The notes under the pieces were generated by a model. The model saw only the letters and a list, made by a program, of their open reading frames with translations. It did no database searches and was not told the origin of the DNA. A stretch of DNA of 64,000 nucleotides from Tropicimonas sp. IMCC34043. Its GTDB lineage: Bacteria > Pseudomonadota > Alphaproteobacteria > Rhodobacterales > Rhodobacteraceae. Where the stretch lies: NCBI RefSeq assembly GCF_003390845.1, contig NZ_QMEK01000001.1, positions 310,001 through 374,000 on the forward strand, read 5' to 3'. Below, piece after piece: positions 37,974-46,911 of the stretch (positions within the stretch are counted from its first letter, which is position 1; every line of letters starts with the position of its first letter). The position numbers and the translations under genes are program-made.

Positions 37974-38402
37974 GTGCTTGCGATCTTTGTCGGAACCGGC
38001 GTCAGTCTTTTGAACATTGCCGTCCACGGTCTTTTGACCGTGGCGATGGTAAGTACACTGCACGCCCGCGCCAAACTGGATCACAACGCCAATGCGGTCT
38101 TGCGGGTAATCATGACCATGGTGGTGGCCGCCGCAATCCTGATGGCCGCGCATATCATCGAGGTCTGGCTGTGGAGTGTCTGCTACCAGATTGTGGGCGT
38201 CACGCCGGACGGCGAAGTGGATTTCACCTTTGCCTTCGTGAACTATACCACGCTCGGTTACGGAAACGTGGTGCCGGTGCCGCCGTGGAAGGTCATTGGA
38301 CCGATGACCGCCATGAACGGGGTGCTGCTGTTTGGCTGGTCGACAGCGGTCCTGTTCCAGGTGCTTTCGCTCAGTTCGCGGCAGTTCGGCATAAAGTACT
38401 GA
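37974..38402 (+). CDS. Small potassium-channel family protein
   Basis: A 142-residue membrane protein with the K+-channel selectivity filter TTLGYGNVVP (about residues 92-101). A pore helix (FTFAFVNY) precedes it and a final membrane helix (MNGVLLFGWSTAVLFQVLSL) follows. Two hydrophobic segments lie before the pore, so three membrane spans plus the pore loop are likely, and a multimer must form the channel. There is no cytoplasmic regulatory domain. The GTG start has GAGGA upstream. It is divergent from the efflux operon and may share its stress control. Confidence 0.85.
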   Translation: MLAIFVGTGVSLLNIAVHGLLTVAMVSTLHARAKLDHNANAVLRVIMTMVVAAAILMAAHIIEVWLWSVCYQIVGVTPDGEVDFTFAFVNYTTLGYGNVVPVPPWKVIGPMTAMNGVLLFGWSTAVLFQVLSLSSRQFGIKY

Positions 38403-38465
38403 ACGCTGTTGTGTTGAGGCGTCGGACGCTGCCGCGATCTGTGCCCGACCCCTCCGCGATGCCCG

Positions 38466-39932
38466 TCAAAGGGTGTTCTTGACGATCCGGCCACCCTTCA
38501 TGACGACACGCAGCGTTGCCTCGGGGGTTGCAAGGAACGACAGGTCGGTCTCGGGATCGCCATCGACGACCAGCAGGTCGGCGAAGGCGCCGGGGACGAT
38601 CCGGCCAAGCACCCCGTCATAGGGCGCTCTGGGACCCGACATGGCCAGCAGCCTGCCGTTTTCGCCGGTTGCGACGCGCAGGGCGGCAAGCGGGCTCGAC
38701 ATGAAACGGGCGGTCTTGGAAATCTGCTTGCCCTGTGTCTTCGTCGTCGCCGGATTCAGCAGGCTGTCGGTTCCGAAGGCCATCGGCACGCCGTATTTCT
38801 GCGCCCATTCATAGGCCTGCACCGTGCCCTGGGCGACCTTCCTTTGTTGCTCCTGCTGGGCGAGGGTCGGGTATTGGTTTGAATCCTCGTCGGCGAGGAA
38901 GGGCTGCAGGCTCCACCACACGCCGGCATCGGCCATCATCTGCACGGTTTCCTCATCGGCCAGTTGCCCGTGTTCGATGCTTTTCACTCCGGCGCGAACG
39001 CATTTCTGGATCGCGCGGGGAGTATAGACATGGGCGCAGACATAGGTGTTCCAGTCCTCGGCCGCCTCGACCGCGGCGCGCAGTTCGCGTTCGGTGTACT
39101 GGACCGTATCGAGCGGATCGTAGGACGACGCCACCCCGCCGCCGGCCATGACCTTGATCTGACTGGCGCCGCGCATAAGCTGCTCGCGGGCACGCAGCAG
39201 CACCTGATCGGCGCCGTCGGCAATGGCCGAGACCCCGACCTCGTCGGTATAGGCCAGATCGTCGGGACGCTTTGGCAGGTCGTGCAGCGACCGGAAGTCG
39301 CCATGCCCGGAGGTCTGCGAGATCATCGCGCCAGAGGGGAAGATCCGGGGGCCGCTGATGACGCCTTCGTCGATTGCCCGTTTCAGACCGAAGGCCGGCC
39401 CGCCGACGTCCCGAATGGTGGTAAACCCGCGCAAAAGCGTCGCGCCAGCCTCTTGCGCCGCCTTCATGTGGACATAGCTGATCTCGGCGGTCATCGCTGT
39501 CGCCACCGTGACGTTGCAAAGCGTCGCATGCCAATGCGCGTCGATCAGGCCCGGGATGACCGCGCGCCCCCCGCAATCGATGGTCTGTGCGTGCTCAGGT
39601 CCCTGACCGCGTTGCGGCAAGGCCGTGATGCGCCCGTTCTCGATCAGGACGTCGATGCCATCCTGCATGGCCAGTGTGTCGCCATCGAACAGGCGCAGAT
39701 TGCTCAGAAGCAGCGGCTGACCCTCGCCGCTTGCCCGCGCCCAGGTCGGGGCAAGGCCGAACCCGGCGAACAGGCTCAACGTGGCCCCAAGCCCCCCCAG
39801 AAGCTCGCGGCGGGACAGATCCGCCTCGATCCTACGATAGGCGGCAAGCGTCACCGGGGCACCGCAAAGGCACCCGTTTCCGGCAAAGCCATGGCCGGGG
39901 GAGGGGTGATTGGGACAGGCACAATGTGTCAT
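38466..39932 (-). CDS. Tat-exported amidohydrolase (imidazolonepropionase/prolidase-like)
   Basis: A 488-residue metal-dependent amidohydrolase. Metal ligands are visible: H133 and H135 (LIDAHWHA), the lysine in SQIKVMAGGG, the histidines in YVCAHVYTP and SIEHGQL, and the aspartate in AFGTDSL. A twin-arginine signal (SRRELLGGLGATLSLFAGFG) sits unusually late, at residues ~40-60. It is preceded by a Cys/His-rich stretch (CACPNHPSPGHG, then GNGCLCG) that could bind metal. The start has CGGAGTAG upstream. It is the last gene of the minus-strand glutamate-decarboxylase cluster, and its substrate may be a dipeptide or cyclic amide. Confidence 0.85.
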   Translation of the reverse strand: MTHCACPNHPSPGHGFAGNGCLCGAPVTLAAYRRIEADLSRRELLGGLGATLSLFAGFGLAPTWARASGEGQPLLLSNLRLFDGDTLAMQDGIDVLIENGRITALPQRGQGPEHAQTIDCGGRAVIPGLIDAHWHATLCNVTVATAMTAEISYVHMKAAQEAGATLLRGFTTIRDVGGPAFGLKRAIDEGVISGPRIFPSGAMISQTSGHGDFRSLHDLPKRPDDLAYTDEVGVSAIADGADQVLLRAREQLMRGASQIKVMAGGGVASSYDPLDTVQYTERELRAAVEAAEDWNTYVCAHVYTPRAIQKCVRAGVKSIEHGQLADEETVQMMADAGVWWSLQPFLADEDSNQYPTLAQQEQQRKVAQGTVQAYEWAQKYGVPMAFGTDSLLNPATTKTQGKQISKTARFMSSPLAALRVATGENGRLLAMSGPRAPYDGVLGRIVPGAFADLLVVDGDPETDLSFLATPEATLRVVMKGGRIVKNTL

Positions 39933-40019
39933 AGTCTACTCCGGTTCTGCTGTCTGTTCGGGTCCCGGCGCCCTCTGGCCCCGTCGTCTGCCGCGCGGGC
40001 TTGCCAGCATCGGTCTGCG

Positions 40020-40904
40020 TCAGCCCGTCGCTGCCTGCCGTGCCGGGGCCGACTGCGCGCTTTCGCGCATCAACAGCAGCGCCCCGGTCAGAAAGCCGAG
40101 CGCCCCAAGCCAGAGGCCCGCATTCGCCCCATAGGGCATCCAGCCCGGTTCCGGTCCTTCGGGGACATAGGCCAGGATGCCGCCGCCGAGAAAGAAGATG
40201 CAGCCCAGGAAGTTGATGAAGACGATCCACCAGTCGAGTTCCCGGGGCTTCCACGACCAGTAGCCGTGGCCCGCCTCGATATAGGCCAGATAGCCCGAAA
40301 CCAGAAACAGCACCGACCCGATCATCCCCGGCACCCAGATCGTCAGGTCCTGCATCTCCCAGCCCCGGGCCGGGTGCAGCGCGTCGAACGTGTTGAAATT
40401 GAAGGCGACCGTGCCGACGAACTGGGTGAAGGTGGAAAGCCAGCCCGGGCTTTTCGGATGCCAGCCGATGAACGACACGCGCCCTGGCCGCGTGGCGTCC
40501 TTCGGATCGACGGTGAACTCCGGTGCATTCGCGGCCTGGAAATGCTGCATGTAGCCGGCCGTGGTGAATGGGAGCGACCCCAGGAAGAAGATGGCATTGA
40601 TGGCGAAGGTCGAGGGCGTCATCGCCCAATGAGGCGGCAGCACCGAGACTGTCGCCCCCAGCATGAACAGCATCGAACCGATGGCAAAGAGCAGCCCGGT
40701 CAGCCAGTTGTAGCCGCGGGCCTGCCAGAAGGCGGGCGCGACGGCATCGTGCCCCCGCTCGGCCGGCAACAGGCCCTTGCGGCTTTGCCGCGCCCGCCAC
40801 AGAAGCGGGCGGCCGCGGTGGACATAGCTGCGCCGTGTCACGAAGGGCCAGGGCCCTTCGATCAGCATCTCCGGCAGACCGCCGCTGCGGGCGCGCCCGC
40901 TCAT
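40020..40904 (-). CDS. YrhK-like membrane protein
   Basis: A 294-residue polytopic membrane protein. The central region has NWLTGLLFAIGSMLFMLGA and a following helix pair typical of YrhK-domain proteins. A second similar unit follows (DLTIWVPGMIGSVLFLVSGY and ELDWWIVFINFLGCIFFLGG), so it looks like a duplicated YrhK module. The function is unknown. It lies 40 bases after the glutamate decarboxylase gene on the same strand. Start at 40904 is uncertain; an ATG at 40868 is an alternative. Confidence 0.75.
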   Translation of the reverse strand: MSGRARSGGLPEMLIEGPWPFVTRRSYVHRGRPLLWRARQSRKGLLPAERGHDAVAPAFWQARGYNWLTGLLFAIGSMLFMLGATVSVLPPHWAMTPSTFAINAIFFLGSLPFTTAGYMQHFQAANAPEFTVDPKDATRPGRVSFIGWHPKSPGWLSTFTQFVGTVAFNFNTFDALHPARGWEMQDLTIWVPGMIGSVLFLVSGYLAYIEAGHGYWSWKPRELDWWIVFINFLGCIFFLGGGILAYVPEGPEPGWMPYGANAGLWLGALGFLTGALLLMRESAQSAPARQAATG

Positions 40905-40944
40905 CGCGGGTCTCGCGAAAGGAAGGGTGCGGGCATCGCGCGCC

Positions 40945-42339
40945 TCAGTGGTGGAAGCCCGAGGCCTCTTCGCTGGTCAGGGGCGTCTGGATCGGATGCG
41001 CGTCGAAATGCGCGATCGCGGCCGTCATGTCCTCGATCAGCAGCGCGCAGAGGTCATGGCTGACACCGTTGCGCACCAGGATCCGCTGGATCGCCTGGTC
41101 CTGGCAGTTCGCCGGCAGCGTATAGGCCGGCACCTGCCAGCCGCGCACCCGCAGCCGGTCGGCCAGATCGAACAGCGTGAAGCCGGGATCGGTGCCGTCC
41201 TTCAGCTTCCACGACACCGCCGGGATGCCCCGCGCCATGGCGCCGTCAAAGACGATTTCGAACGGTCCCATCGCGGCGATTTCCGCGGCAAGGTAGTTGG
41301 CGCTGTTGTAGCAGGCGGTATGAACCTTGCGGTATCCCTCGCGGCCAAGCCGCAGGAAGTTGTAGTACTGGCAGACGATCTGGCCGCCCGGGCGCGAGAA
41401 GTTCAGCGCGATGTCGCGCATGTTGCCGCCGAGGTAGTTGACCCAGAACACCATGCTGTCGGGCAGGTCGGCCTCCTGCCGCCACATCACCCAGCCGCAG
41501 CCAAGCGGCGCCAACCCGAACTTGTGCCCCGAGGCGTTGATCGAGCGGACCCGCGGCAGCCGGAAATCCCATTCGAGTCCGGGCGCGCAGAACGGCGCCA
41601 GAAACCCGCCCGAGGCGCCGTCGACGTGGATCGGAATGTCGATCCCGGTCTCGGCCTGATATTTGTCGAGCGCATCGCTGACCGCCTTCACGGGCTCGTA
41701 TTCGCCGGTAAAGGTCACGCCCAGCGTCGGCACCACGCCGATGGTGTTCTCGTCGCACAGCTTCAGCACCTCCTCGGGCGTCATCAGCAGGCGGCCGTTC
41801 TCCATCGGGATCTCGCGATGTTCGATGTCCCAATAGCGGGTGAACTTGTGCCAGCAGATCTGCACCGGGCCGGTGATCAGGTTGGGCTTGTCGGTCGGCT
41901 TGCCCGCGGCCTTTTGGCGGGCTTCCCAGCGCCGCTTCATCGCCAGTCCGCCCAGCATCGCGGCCTCGCTCGAGCCCACCGTCGAGGTGCCGGTCGCGGC
42001 CCCGCCCGGCGCGTTCCACAGATCGGCCAGCATGCGCACGCAGCGCGCCTCGATCTCGGCGGTCTGGGGGTATTCGTCCTTGTCGACCATGTTCTTGTCG
42101 ATGCAGGCATCCATCAGCTGGTGGATTTCCGGCTCTTCCCAGGTCTGGCAGAAGGTCGCGAGGTTCTGGCGCGAATTGCCGTCGAGCATCAGCTCGTCCC
42201 GGACCGCTGCCAGAACCCGGCGCGGGTCATGCTCGGCGGCAGGAAATTCCGCCTTGGGCAGCGCCGTCGACAGGTCGTTTGCGCCATAGATCTCGTCATC
42301 GGGGTTCTCGCGGTCCTGCACGAATTCATCCTGACTCAA
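40945..42339 (-). CDS. gad: Glutamate decarboxylase
   Basis: This PLP enzyme converts glutamate to GABA while consuming a proton, the core of glutamate-dependent acid resistance. The 464 residues match bacterial GadA/GadB throughout: [13 protein letters not shown]-like [46 protein letters not shown], and the cofactor lysine K273 in [18 protein letters not shown]. The C-terminus ends in two histidines, where the E. coli enzyme has its pH-gating histidine. The start is probably the TTG at 42339 with AAGGAG eight bases upstream. No glutamate/GABA antiporter gene is in the window. Confidence 0.95.
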   Translation of the reverse strand: MSQDEFVQDRENPDDEIYGANDLSTALPKAEFPAAEHDPRRVLAAVRDELMLDGNSRQNLATFCQTWEEPEIHQLMDACIDKNMVDKDEYPQTAEIEARCVRMLADLWNAPGGAATGTSTVGSSEAAMLGGLAMKRRWEARQKAAGKPTDKPNLITGPVQICWHKFTRYWDIEHREIPMENGRLLMTPEEVLKLCDENTIGVVPTLGVTFTGEYEPVKAVSDALDKYQAETGIDIPIHVDGASGGFLAPFCAPGLEWDFRLPRVRSINASGHKFGLAPLGCGWVMWRQEADLPDSMVFWVNYLGGNMRDIALNFSRPGGQIVCQYYNFLRLGREGYRKVHTACYNSANYLAAEIAAMGPFEIVFDGAMARGIPAVSWKLKDGTDPGFTLFDLADRLRVRGWQVPAYTLPANCQDQAIQRILVRNGVSHDLCALLIEDMTAAIAHFDAHPIQTPLTSEEASGFHH

Positions 42340-42462
42340 TGTTCCGTCTCCTTCAGCGCCGGAAATGGTTTGCGGCGAAAGCTGTGTCGCGGGCGTCCGG
42401 GTCACTCTGTGACGGGCGGAGCGCCGTCGCAACCGCGATTGCCCCGGCTGCGGGGCATCGCC

Positions 42463-43578
42463 TCATGCGGCCTTGGCGCCCTTCAGAATCTCGGTGCAAT
42501 CGCCGGCCTGGCCATCGAGATGCCCGATCGGCAAAATCCTCGGTCCGTCGAGACCGGCCATTGCGGTCAGATCGAACCTAGTGAAGTTCAGGTTGCGGTA
42601 GGTTCGCAGATGGAACTGCTTGCGGTCGAGATCGGACAGATTGGTCCAGCAGGTGAACTCGGTGGCATAGGTCGTCTTCGACGTCTCCGTCAGGCCTGCC
42701 ACTTCCAGATGCCCGCCACCCTCGGTCGGGTAATCGATTGTCACGCCACGGGCGCGATCGAAGTTGTTCATGATATGCGCCAGCGTCGCGACGGCCATAT
42801 CCGGGGTGTCGGCCTTTTCGGTATATTGCGAATAGAACGCGGCGCGGACAAACCGGCCGACCGATGTGTTCGAGGCCGGCAATCCCGCGGTCGCGATGCC
42901 CGAATCCGGCTGCACGGCCTTGTAGGATCCGAAGACCGCGCTGGATTTGTCGACATTGCCGAGGAAGGTGTAGTTATTGAGATTGGTCAGGTGCCAGCTG
43001 AATTCGGGCCCGTTTGTCATCACGCCGACGGGGTTGTCATAGACGCTCATCTGGCCACGGTTGAATTCGATCACGAAGGCCTCGCCCGAGGCATCGTGCA
43101 CGACATAATGGAACGGGGATTCGACGCCGCCCAACAGCGACAGCGCCTCCAGCATGACGGGCTGATCTTGCAGCGCTGCCTTGACCTCTGCGACCGTCGC
43201 AAACTGGCTCAGCGCCCAGGATCCCAAGTCCGATGCCGACAGCACCGCGCGCGTCGCATCGACCGATGCCTGCGTGCCGCCGGCCGCGGGATAGGACAGC
43301 AGGCTGAAGGTCAGGCCCTGATCGTTCATGCCTTCAAGCGCCTTGAAATCGGCAACCCCAAGCGGTGCATCGGGCGTTGGCATCCGGCCTGGCATGGTGA
43401 CGGCGAGAAAACTGTATCTGGCGGTGTACTCGACGGCCGCATGGCCCTTGATGTCAGAGGAGAACGGCACTCCGCTTGGAAGAAACACGATCTGATAGGG
43501 CAAATCCGAAGTCAGTTCCAGGGTTCGACCGAAATAGACCTTGCCCGCGGTGTCACGGTACGTCAGCGAAGTGCACAT
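42463..43578 (-). CDS. Linear amide C-N hydrolase (choloylglycine hydrolase/penicillin V acylase type)
   Basis: A 371-residue Ntn-hydrolase. The ATG at 43578 puts the nucleophile at C2 (MCTSLTYRD), exposed after Met removal. Other family marks are GRTLELTSDLPYQIVFLP, AVEYTARYSFLAV, DGMNDQGL-like EGMNDQGLTFSLLSYP, and VMTNGPEFSWHLTNLNNY. Members cleave bile-salt conjugates, penicillin V or acyl-homoserine lactones; the substrate here is open. There is no signal peptide after this start. It heads the minus-strand cluster with glutamate decarboxylase. Confidence 0.9.
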   Translation of the reverse strand: MCTSLTYRDTAGKVYFGRTLELTSDLPYQIVFLPSGVPFSSDIKGHAAVEYTARYSFLAVTMPGRMPTPDAPLGVADFKALEGMNDQGLTFSLLSYPAAGGTQASVDATRAVLSASDLGSWALSQFATVAEVKAALQDQPVMLEALSLLGGVESPFHYVVHDASGEAFVIEFNRGQMSVYDNPVGVMTNGPEFSWHLTNLNNYTFLGNVDKSSAVFGSYKAVQPDSGIATAGLPASNTSVGRFVRAAFYSQYTEKADTPDMAVATLAHIMNNFDRARGVTIDYPTEGGGHLEVAGLTETSKTTYATEFTCWTNLSDLDRKQFHLRTYRNLNFTRFDLTAMAGLDGPRILPIGHLDGQAGDCTEILKGAKAA

Positions 43579-43699
43579 AATACGCAGTCCAATCTTTTTA
43601 CCTTGAGATTGCCGTAAAGGTGGGATGTCCGAACGCGCTGTTGTTGATGAGAGAAGGTTTATATGTCGTTTTGCCATTGTCAACCGATCGGCCCGGCGT

Positions 43700-43762
43700 T
43701 GTTTCGCAAATCCATTGGGGATTCATTTCGCAATTCCCTGGGGGATTCATCTCGTGAATTCC
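43700..43762. repeat. 24-base tandem repeat at the IS edge
   Basis: GGGGATTCATTTCGCAATTCC (43717-43737) recurs as GGGGATTCATCTCGTGAATTCC from 43741, a 24-base period. A partial third copy (TTTCGCAAATCC) precedes at about 43701-43712. The array ends just before the transposase remnant and may be multiplied copies of an insertion-sequence end. Confidence 0.6.
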
Positions 43763-43780
43763 GCATGCTAGCGACCGGGC

Positions 43781-44500
43781 ATGAGCAGACCTCCGAAGCC
43801 GACATGCAAGACCGCCAACTGGCAAAGCTACGATCAGGCTCTGAGGCAGCGGGGGTCGCTGACCGTCTGGTTCGATCCCCCGATGCCGTGGGAATCCGTG
43901 CCGTCCGGGCCGCGCGGCCGCCAGCAAGCCTGTAGCGACGCGGCAATCCAGGCCTGCCTGACCCTCAAGGTTCTGCTGGGGCTGCCTGCGTGTTGATAGC
44001 ACCGGCATCAAGGTGGACGGCGAAGGCGAGTGGCACAGGCGCAAGCATGGCGGCTCGAAACGTAGGGTCTGGCGTAGGATCCACCTGGGGATCGACGAGG
44101 AAACGTTGGAGATCCGGGCGGTCGAGGTCCCCTCCAGCAATGTCGGCGACGCTCCTGCGCTTCCGGAACTGCTCGCCCGGATCCCGGCGGACGAGGTGAT
44201 TGCAACCGTCACCGCCGACGGAGCCTACGACACGCGCGCCCGCCACGACACCACCGCTGCCCACGGTGCGGCTGCCGTTCGCCGGGCAAAAGGTCCCGCG
44301 GACCTTTTGCGGGCCCGCCTCCCTTCCGCCGAGGCGGAATGCGAGGCCCTGGAAACCGGACACGGCCGGAGCCCGGGCGCGCAACGAGGCCCTGCGGGCA
44401 TCGAGATACCCCGGCCGCGCGCTCTGGCGGAACTGGAGCGGGTATCACCGCCGGCGCAGGGTGGAACCGAAAATGACCTGCGTGAAGCCGCTCTGGCAGC
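43781..44500 (+). pseudogene. Deleted and frameshifted IS5-family transposase
   Basis: The N-terminal part runs from the ATG at 43781 (TCKTANWQSYDQALRQRGSL, then GRQQACSDAAIQACLTLKVL). It breaks at about 43990 and continues with DSTGIKVDGEGEWHRRKHGG and IDEETLEIRAVEV, then ATVTADGAYDTR. The segment that normally joins them (about 85 codons) is missing. A further block (NARPWKPDTAGARARNEALR, GYHRRRRVEPKMTCVK) lies in another frame after an extra ~46 bases. Catalytic aspartates survive, but no intact protein can be made. No clear terminal inverted repeats remain. Confidence 0.88.
44288..44312. repeat. Perfect 25-base palindrome inserted in the IS5 remnant
   Basis: GCAAAAGGTCC and GGACCTTTTGC flank a CGC centre (roughly 44288-44312). 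It lies inside a ~46-base block absent from intact transposases of this type, between the codons for HGAAAV and PPRRNARPWKP. It looks like a small palindromic repeat that landed in the dead gene. Confidence 0.55.
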
Positions 44501-44585
44501 GACCGACGTCCCGGATCCCGGGACGACCACGCGGGGCGCCACGACAGGGCACCGGCCGTGGCACGTGACAGCGCTTGGACGCCGC

Positions 44586-45506
44586 TCAGGCGCGCGGGTG
44601 GGACTTGCGATAGACGTCCATCAGCCGGGCGGTATCGACCGCGGTATAGGCCTGCGTCGTCGACAGCGAGGCATGTCCCAGCAGTTCCTGGATCGTGCGC
44701 AAATCGCCGCCGGCGCCCAGCAGGTGGCTGGCAAAGCTGTGGCGCAGGGCGTGCGGGGTTGCCGTCGCCGGCAGGCCGAGCTGCATCCGCGTCTGTTCCA
44801 TCGCGCGGGCGATCAGGCGGGCATTCAGCGGCCCGCCGCGCTTGCCCCTGAACAAGGCCTGATCGCGCTCCAGCGGAAAGGGGCAGAGCCGGGCATAGAT
44901 CGCGACCGCCTCGCGGGCTGGCGGGATCACCGGCACGACCCGCTCCTTGCCGCCCTTGCCGACGATCCTGACGCTTTCGCCCAGCGGAAAATCGGCACCG
45001 GTCAGCCCGAGCGCCTCGGAGATCCGCAAGCCGCAGCCATAGAGCAGGGTCACGACGGCCGTATCGCGCGCCGCGATCCAGGCCTCGCCCGACTGCAGCG
45101 ACACGGTGTCGAGAACGGCACGCGCGGCATCCTCGGCCAGCGGGCGCGGCAGCTTGCGGCGGAACTTCGGTGCCCGGGCCGACAGGATCGCGGTGGCGTC
45201 GAAACCCTCGCGCTCGGCCAGCCAGCCGGTGAAATTTTTGACCGCCGACAGCTCGCGCGCGAGCGACCGGGCGGAAAGCCCGCGTGCGCGTTCCTGTGCC
45301 ATCCAGGCGCGCATGTCGCCCACCGTCAGCCGGGCCAGCACGCCAAGCCCGAGACTGTCGCCATGGTGCAGGGTCAGGAAGGTCAGAAACCCCAGCAGAT
45401 CGTGGCCGTAGGCGACAGTCGTATTCTCCGCCACGCCGTCGATCGCTTTCAGGTGATCGAGCCAGCGGGCCAGCGCATCGGTCAGCGCCGGTGAGATATG
45501 GATCAG
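44586..45506 (-). CDS. xerC: Tyrosine recombinase XerC
   Basis: XerC acts with XerD at dif to resolve chromosome dimers at division. The 306-residue protein has an N-terminal SAM-like domain (LARWLDHLKAIDGVAENTTV) and the catalytic domain with its Arg (LYGCGLRISEALGL), Lys (GKGGKERVVPV), His-x-x-Arg (TPHALRHSFASHLLG), His (LLGHASLSTTQ) and the tyrosine in AYTAVD. No ATG, GTG or TTG lies at the expected start. I use the CTG at 45506, whose last two bases are the first two of the upstream DUF484 stop codon. It borders the accessory island. Confidence 0.9.
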   Translation of the reverse strand: MIHISPALTDALARWLDHLKAIDGVAENTTVAYGHDLLGFLTFLTLHHGDSLGLGVLARLTVGDMRAWMAQERARGLSARSLARELSAVKNFTGWLAEREGFDATAILSARAPKFRRKLPRPLAEDAARAVLDTVSLQSGEAWIAARDTAVVTLLYGCGLRISEALGLTGADFPLGESVRIVGKGGKERVVPVIPPAREAVAIYARLCPFPLERDQALFRGKRGGPLNARLIARAMEQTRMQLGLPATATPHALRHSFASHLLGAGGDLRTIQELLGHASLSTTQAYTAVDTARLMDVYRKSHPRA

Positions 45507-46213
45507 CTCAGCCAGCGTCGCATCTGCCGTTCGAAGATCCCTGCCAGAAATGCGAGCAGATCTGTCGCATGGCTGGGGCAGAAATGTTCGGGATCTTCGG
45601 CGCCCAGCACCAGCATGCCGGGCAGGCACCCGTCGCCGAAATCGAGCCGCAGCAGCGCCTCGGACCCCAGCCATGCCGCCGTCGGGCCATAGACCTCTGC
45701 AGCGTCCGGCCGGACCCGGCGCAGGACGATGTCGCGCCCGGGCGCCGCGCCGCGGCTGTTGCGCAGATAGCTGGCGACAAATCCGGGTTCTGTCAGCAAC
45801 AGGCTGTCGCCATACTGGCCCGCCTCGACGGCGCCGCTTCCGGGCGCGGTTTCCAGCACCAGACGCAGGCAGTCGATCCTGAGGATCGACGCCACATCGC
45901 CGGCGAGGGTCGCGAGGAACTCCTCGAACGTCACGGGTTCCATGAGGGACAGGACGGCGCGGTGGATCTGCTGGGTTCCGGCAAGATTGTCATAGGCCGC
46001 GGCGATCACCGAACGGTGGGTATCCTCGAGCCGGTCGAGCCGGGTCTCCAGACGCGCCATCGCGACCCCGCGCAGGTCGATCACGTTGCCGCCCAGCGAT
46101 CTGTCGTTGGCGGCAACGAGTGCCCGCATGATGTCGCGATCCTCGAGGATCACATCGGGTTCTGCGAGGATCTTGTCGCGAAACCCGTTCAGACTGCCGG
46201 CCTGATTGCTCAT
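45503..46213 (-). CDS. DUF484 family protein
   Basis: A 236-residue soluble protein with a GAF-like C-terminal domain (LGSEALLRLDFGDGCLPGML then AEDPEHFCPSHATDLL), the DUF484 arrangement. The family is often encoded directly upstream of xerC, as here, and the two are translationally linked. The function is unknown. The start MSNQAGSLNGFRDKIL is the first ATG of the frame. Confidence 0.9.
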   Translation of the reverse strand: MSNQAGSLNGFRDKILAEPDVILEDRDIMRALVAANDRSLGGNVIDLRGVAMARLETRLDRLEDTHRSVIAAAYDNLAGTQQIHRAVLSLMEPVTFEEFLATLAGDVASILRIDCLRLVLETAPGSGAVEAGQYGDSLLLTEPGFVASYLRNSRGAAPGRDIVLRRVRPDAAEVYGPTAAWLGSEALLRLDFGDGCLPGMLVLGAEDPEHFCPSHATDLLAFLAGIFERQMRRWLS

Positions 46214-46257
46214 TCTTGCCTCATGACTTCAAGTTCGACCGGCAAGCCTGTGCCAGG

Positions 46258-46911
46258 TCAAAGAATTTTCTGTCCTGTTTTTGCCCAATCCTTGAGGAAG
46301 GCGTCCAGTCCTTTGTCGGTCATGACGTGGTTCGCCATGGATTTGATGACCGCTGGTGGCGCCGTTGCCACATCGGCGCCGATCAGGGCGGCCTCCTTCA
46401 TGTGATTGGCCGAGCGGATCGAGGCGACCAGGATCTCGGTGCCGAAGCCATAATTGTCATAGATCTGGCGGATCTCGGCGATCAGATCCATGCCGTCGAT
46501 GTTCAGATCGTCCAGCCGCCCGACGAAGGGTGAAATGAAGGTCGCACCGGCCTTTGCCGCCAGCAGCGCCTGGTTGGCCGAGAAACAGAGCGTGACGTTG
46601 ACCATCCGGCCCTCGTCGGTCAGCACCTTGCAGGCCTTGAGCCCGTCCCAGGTCAGCGGCACCTTGATCGTGATGTTATCGGCGATCTTCGCCAGTTCGC
46701 GGCCTTCGGCGATCATGCCATCGGCATCGAGCGCCACGGTCTCGGCCGAGACCGGGCCGTAGATCATCTCGCAGATCTCCTTGGTGACTTCCTTGATGTC
46801 GCGACCGGATTTCATGATCAGCGACGGGTTGGTCGTGACGCCATCGACCATGCCGAGGGCATTGAGTTCGGCGATGGCCGCGACGTCGGCGGTATCAACG
46901 AAGAATTTCAT
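46258..46911 (-). CDS. fsa: Fructose-6-phosphate aldolase/short transaldolase
   Basis: A 217-residue class I aldolase of the short transaldolase group. [19 protein letters not shown] starts the barrel, and the Schiff-base lysine is K83 ([12 protein letters not shown]). [13 protein letters not shown] and [19 protein letters not shown] are also present. Sequence alone cannot tell true transaldolase from fructose-6-phosphate aldolase. The ATG at 46911 has GAGGAGA upstream. It is divergent from priA and precedes the DUF484-xerC pair. Confidence 0.93.
   Translation of the reverse strand: MKFFVDTADVAAIAELNALGMVDGVTTNPSLIMKSGRDIKEVTKEICEMIYGPVSAETVALDADGMIAEGRELAKIADNITIKVPLTWDGLKACKVLTDEGRMVNVTLCFSANQALLAAKAGATFISPFVGRLDDLNIDGMDLIAEIRQIYDNYGFGTEILVASIRSANHMKEAALIGADVATAPPAVIKSMANHVMTDKGLDAFLKDWAKTGQKIL

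Noticed and set aside
43700-43762. CRISPR array
   Set aside because: Units are tandem with no unique spacers, only two to three copies, and no cas genes occur in the window.
30588-44585. Island as an integrated prophage or ICE at tRNA-Val
   Set aside because: No integrase, phage or conjugation genes and no repeat of the tRNA 3' end near 44.5 kb; only IS remnants support past mobility.
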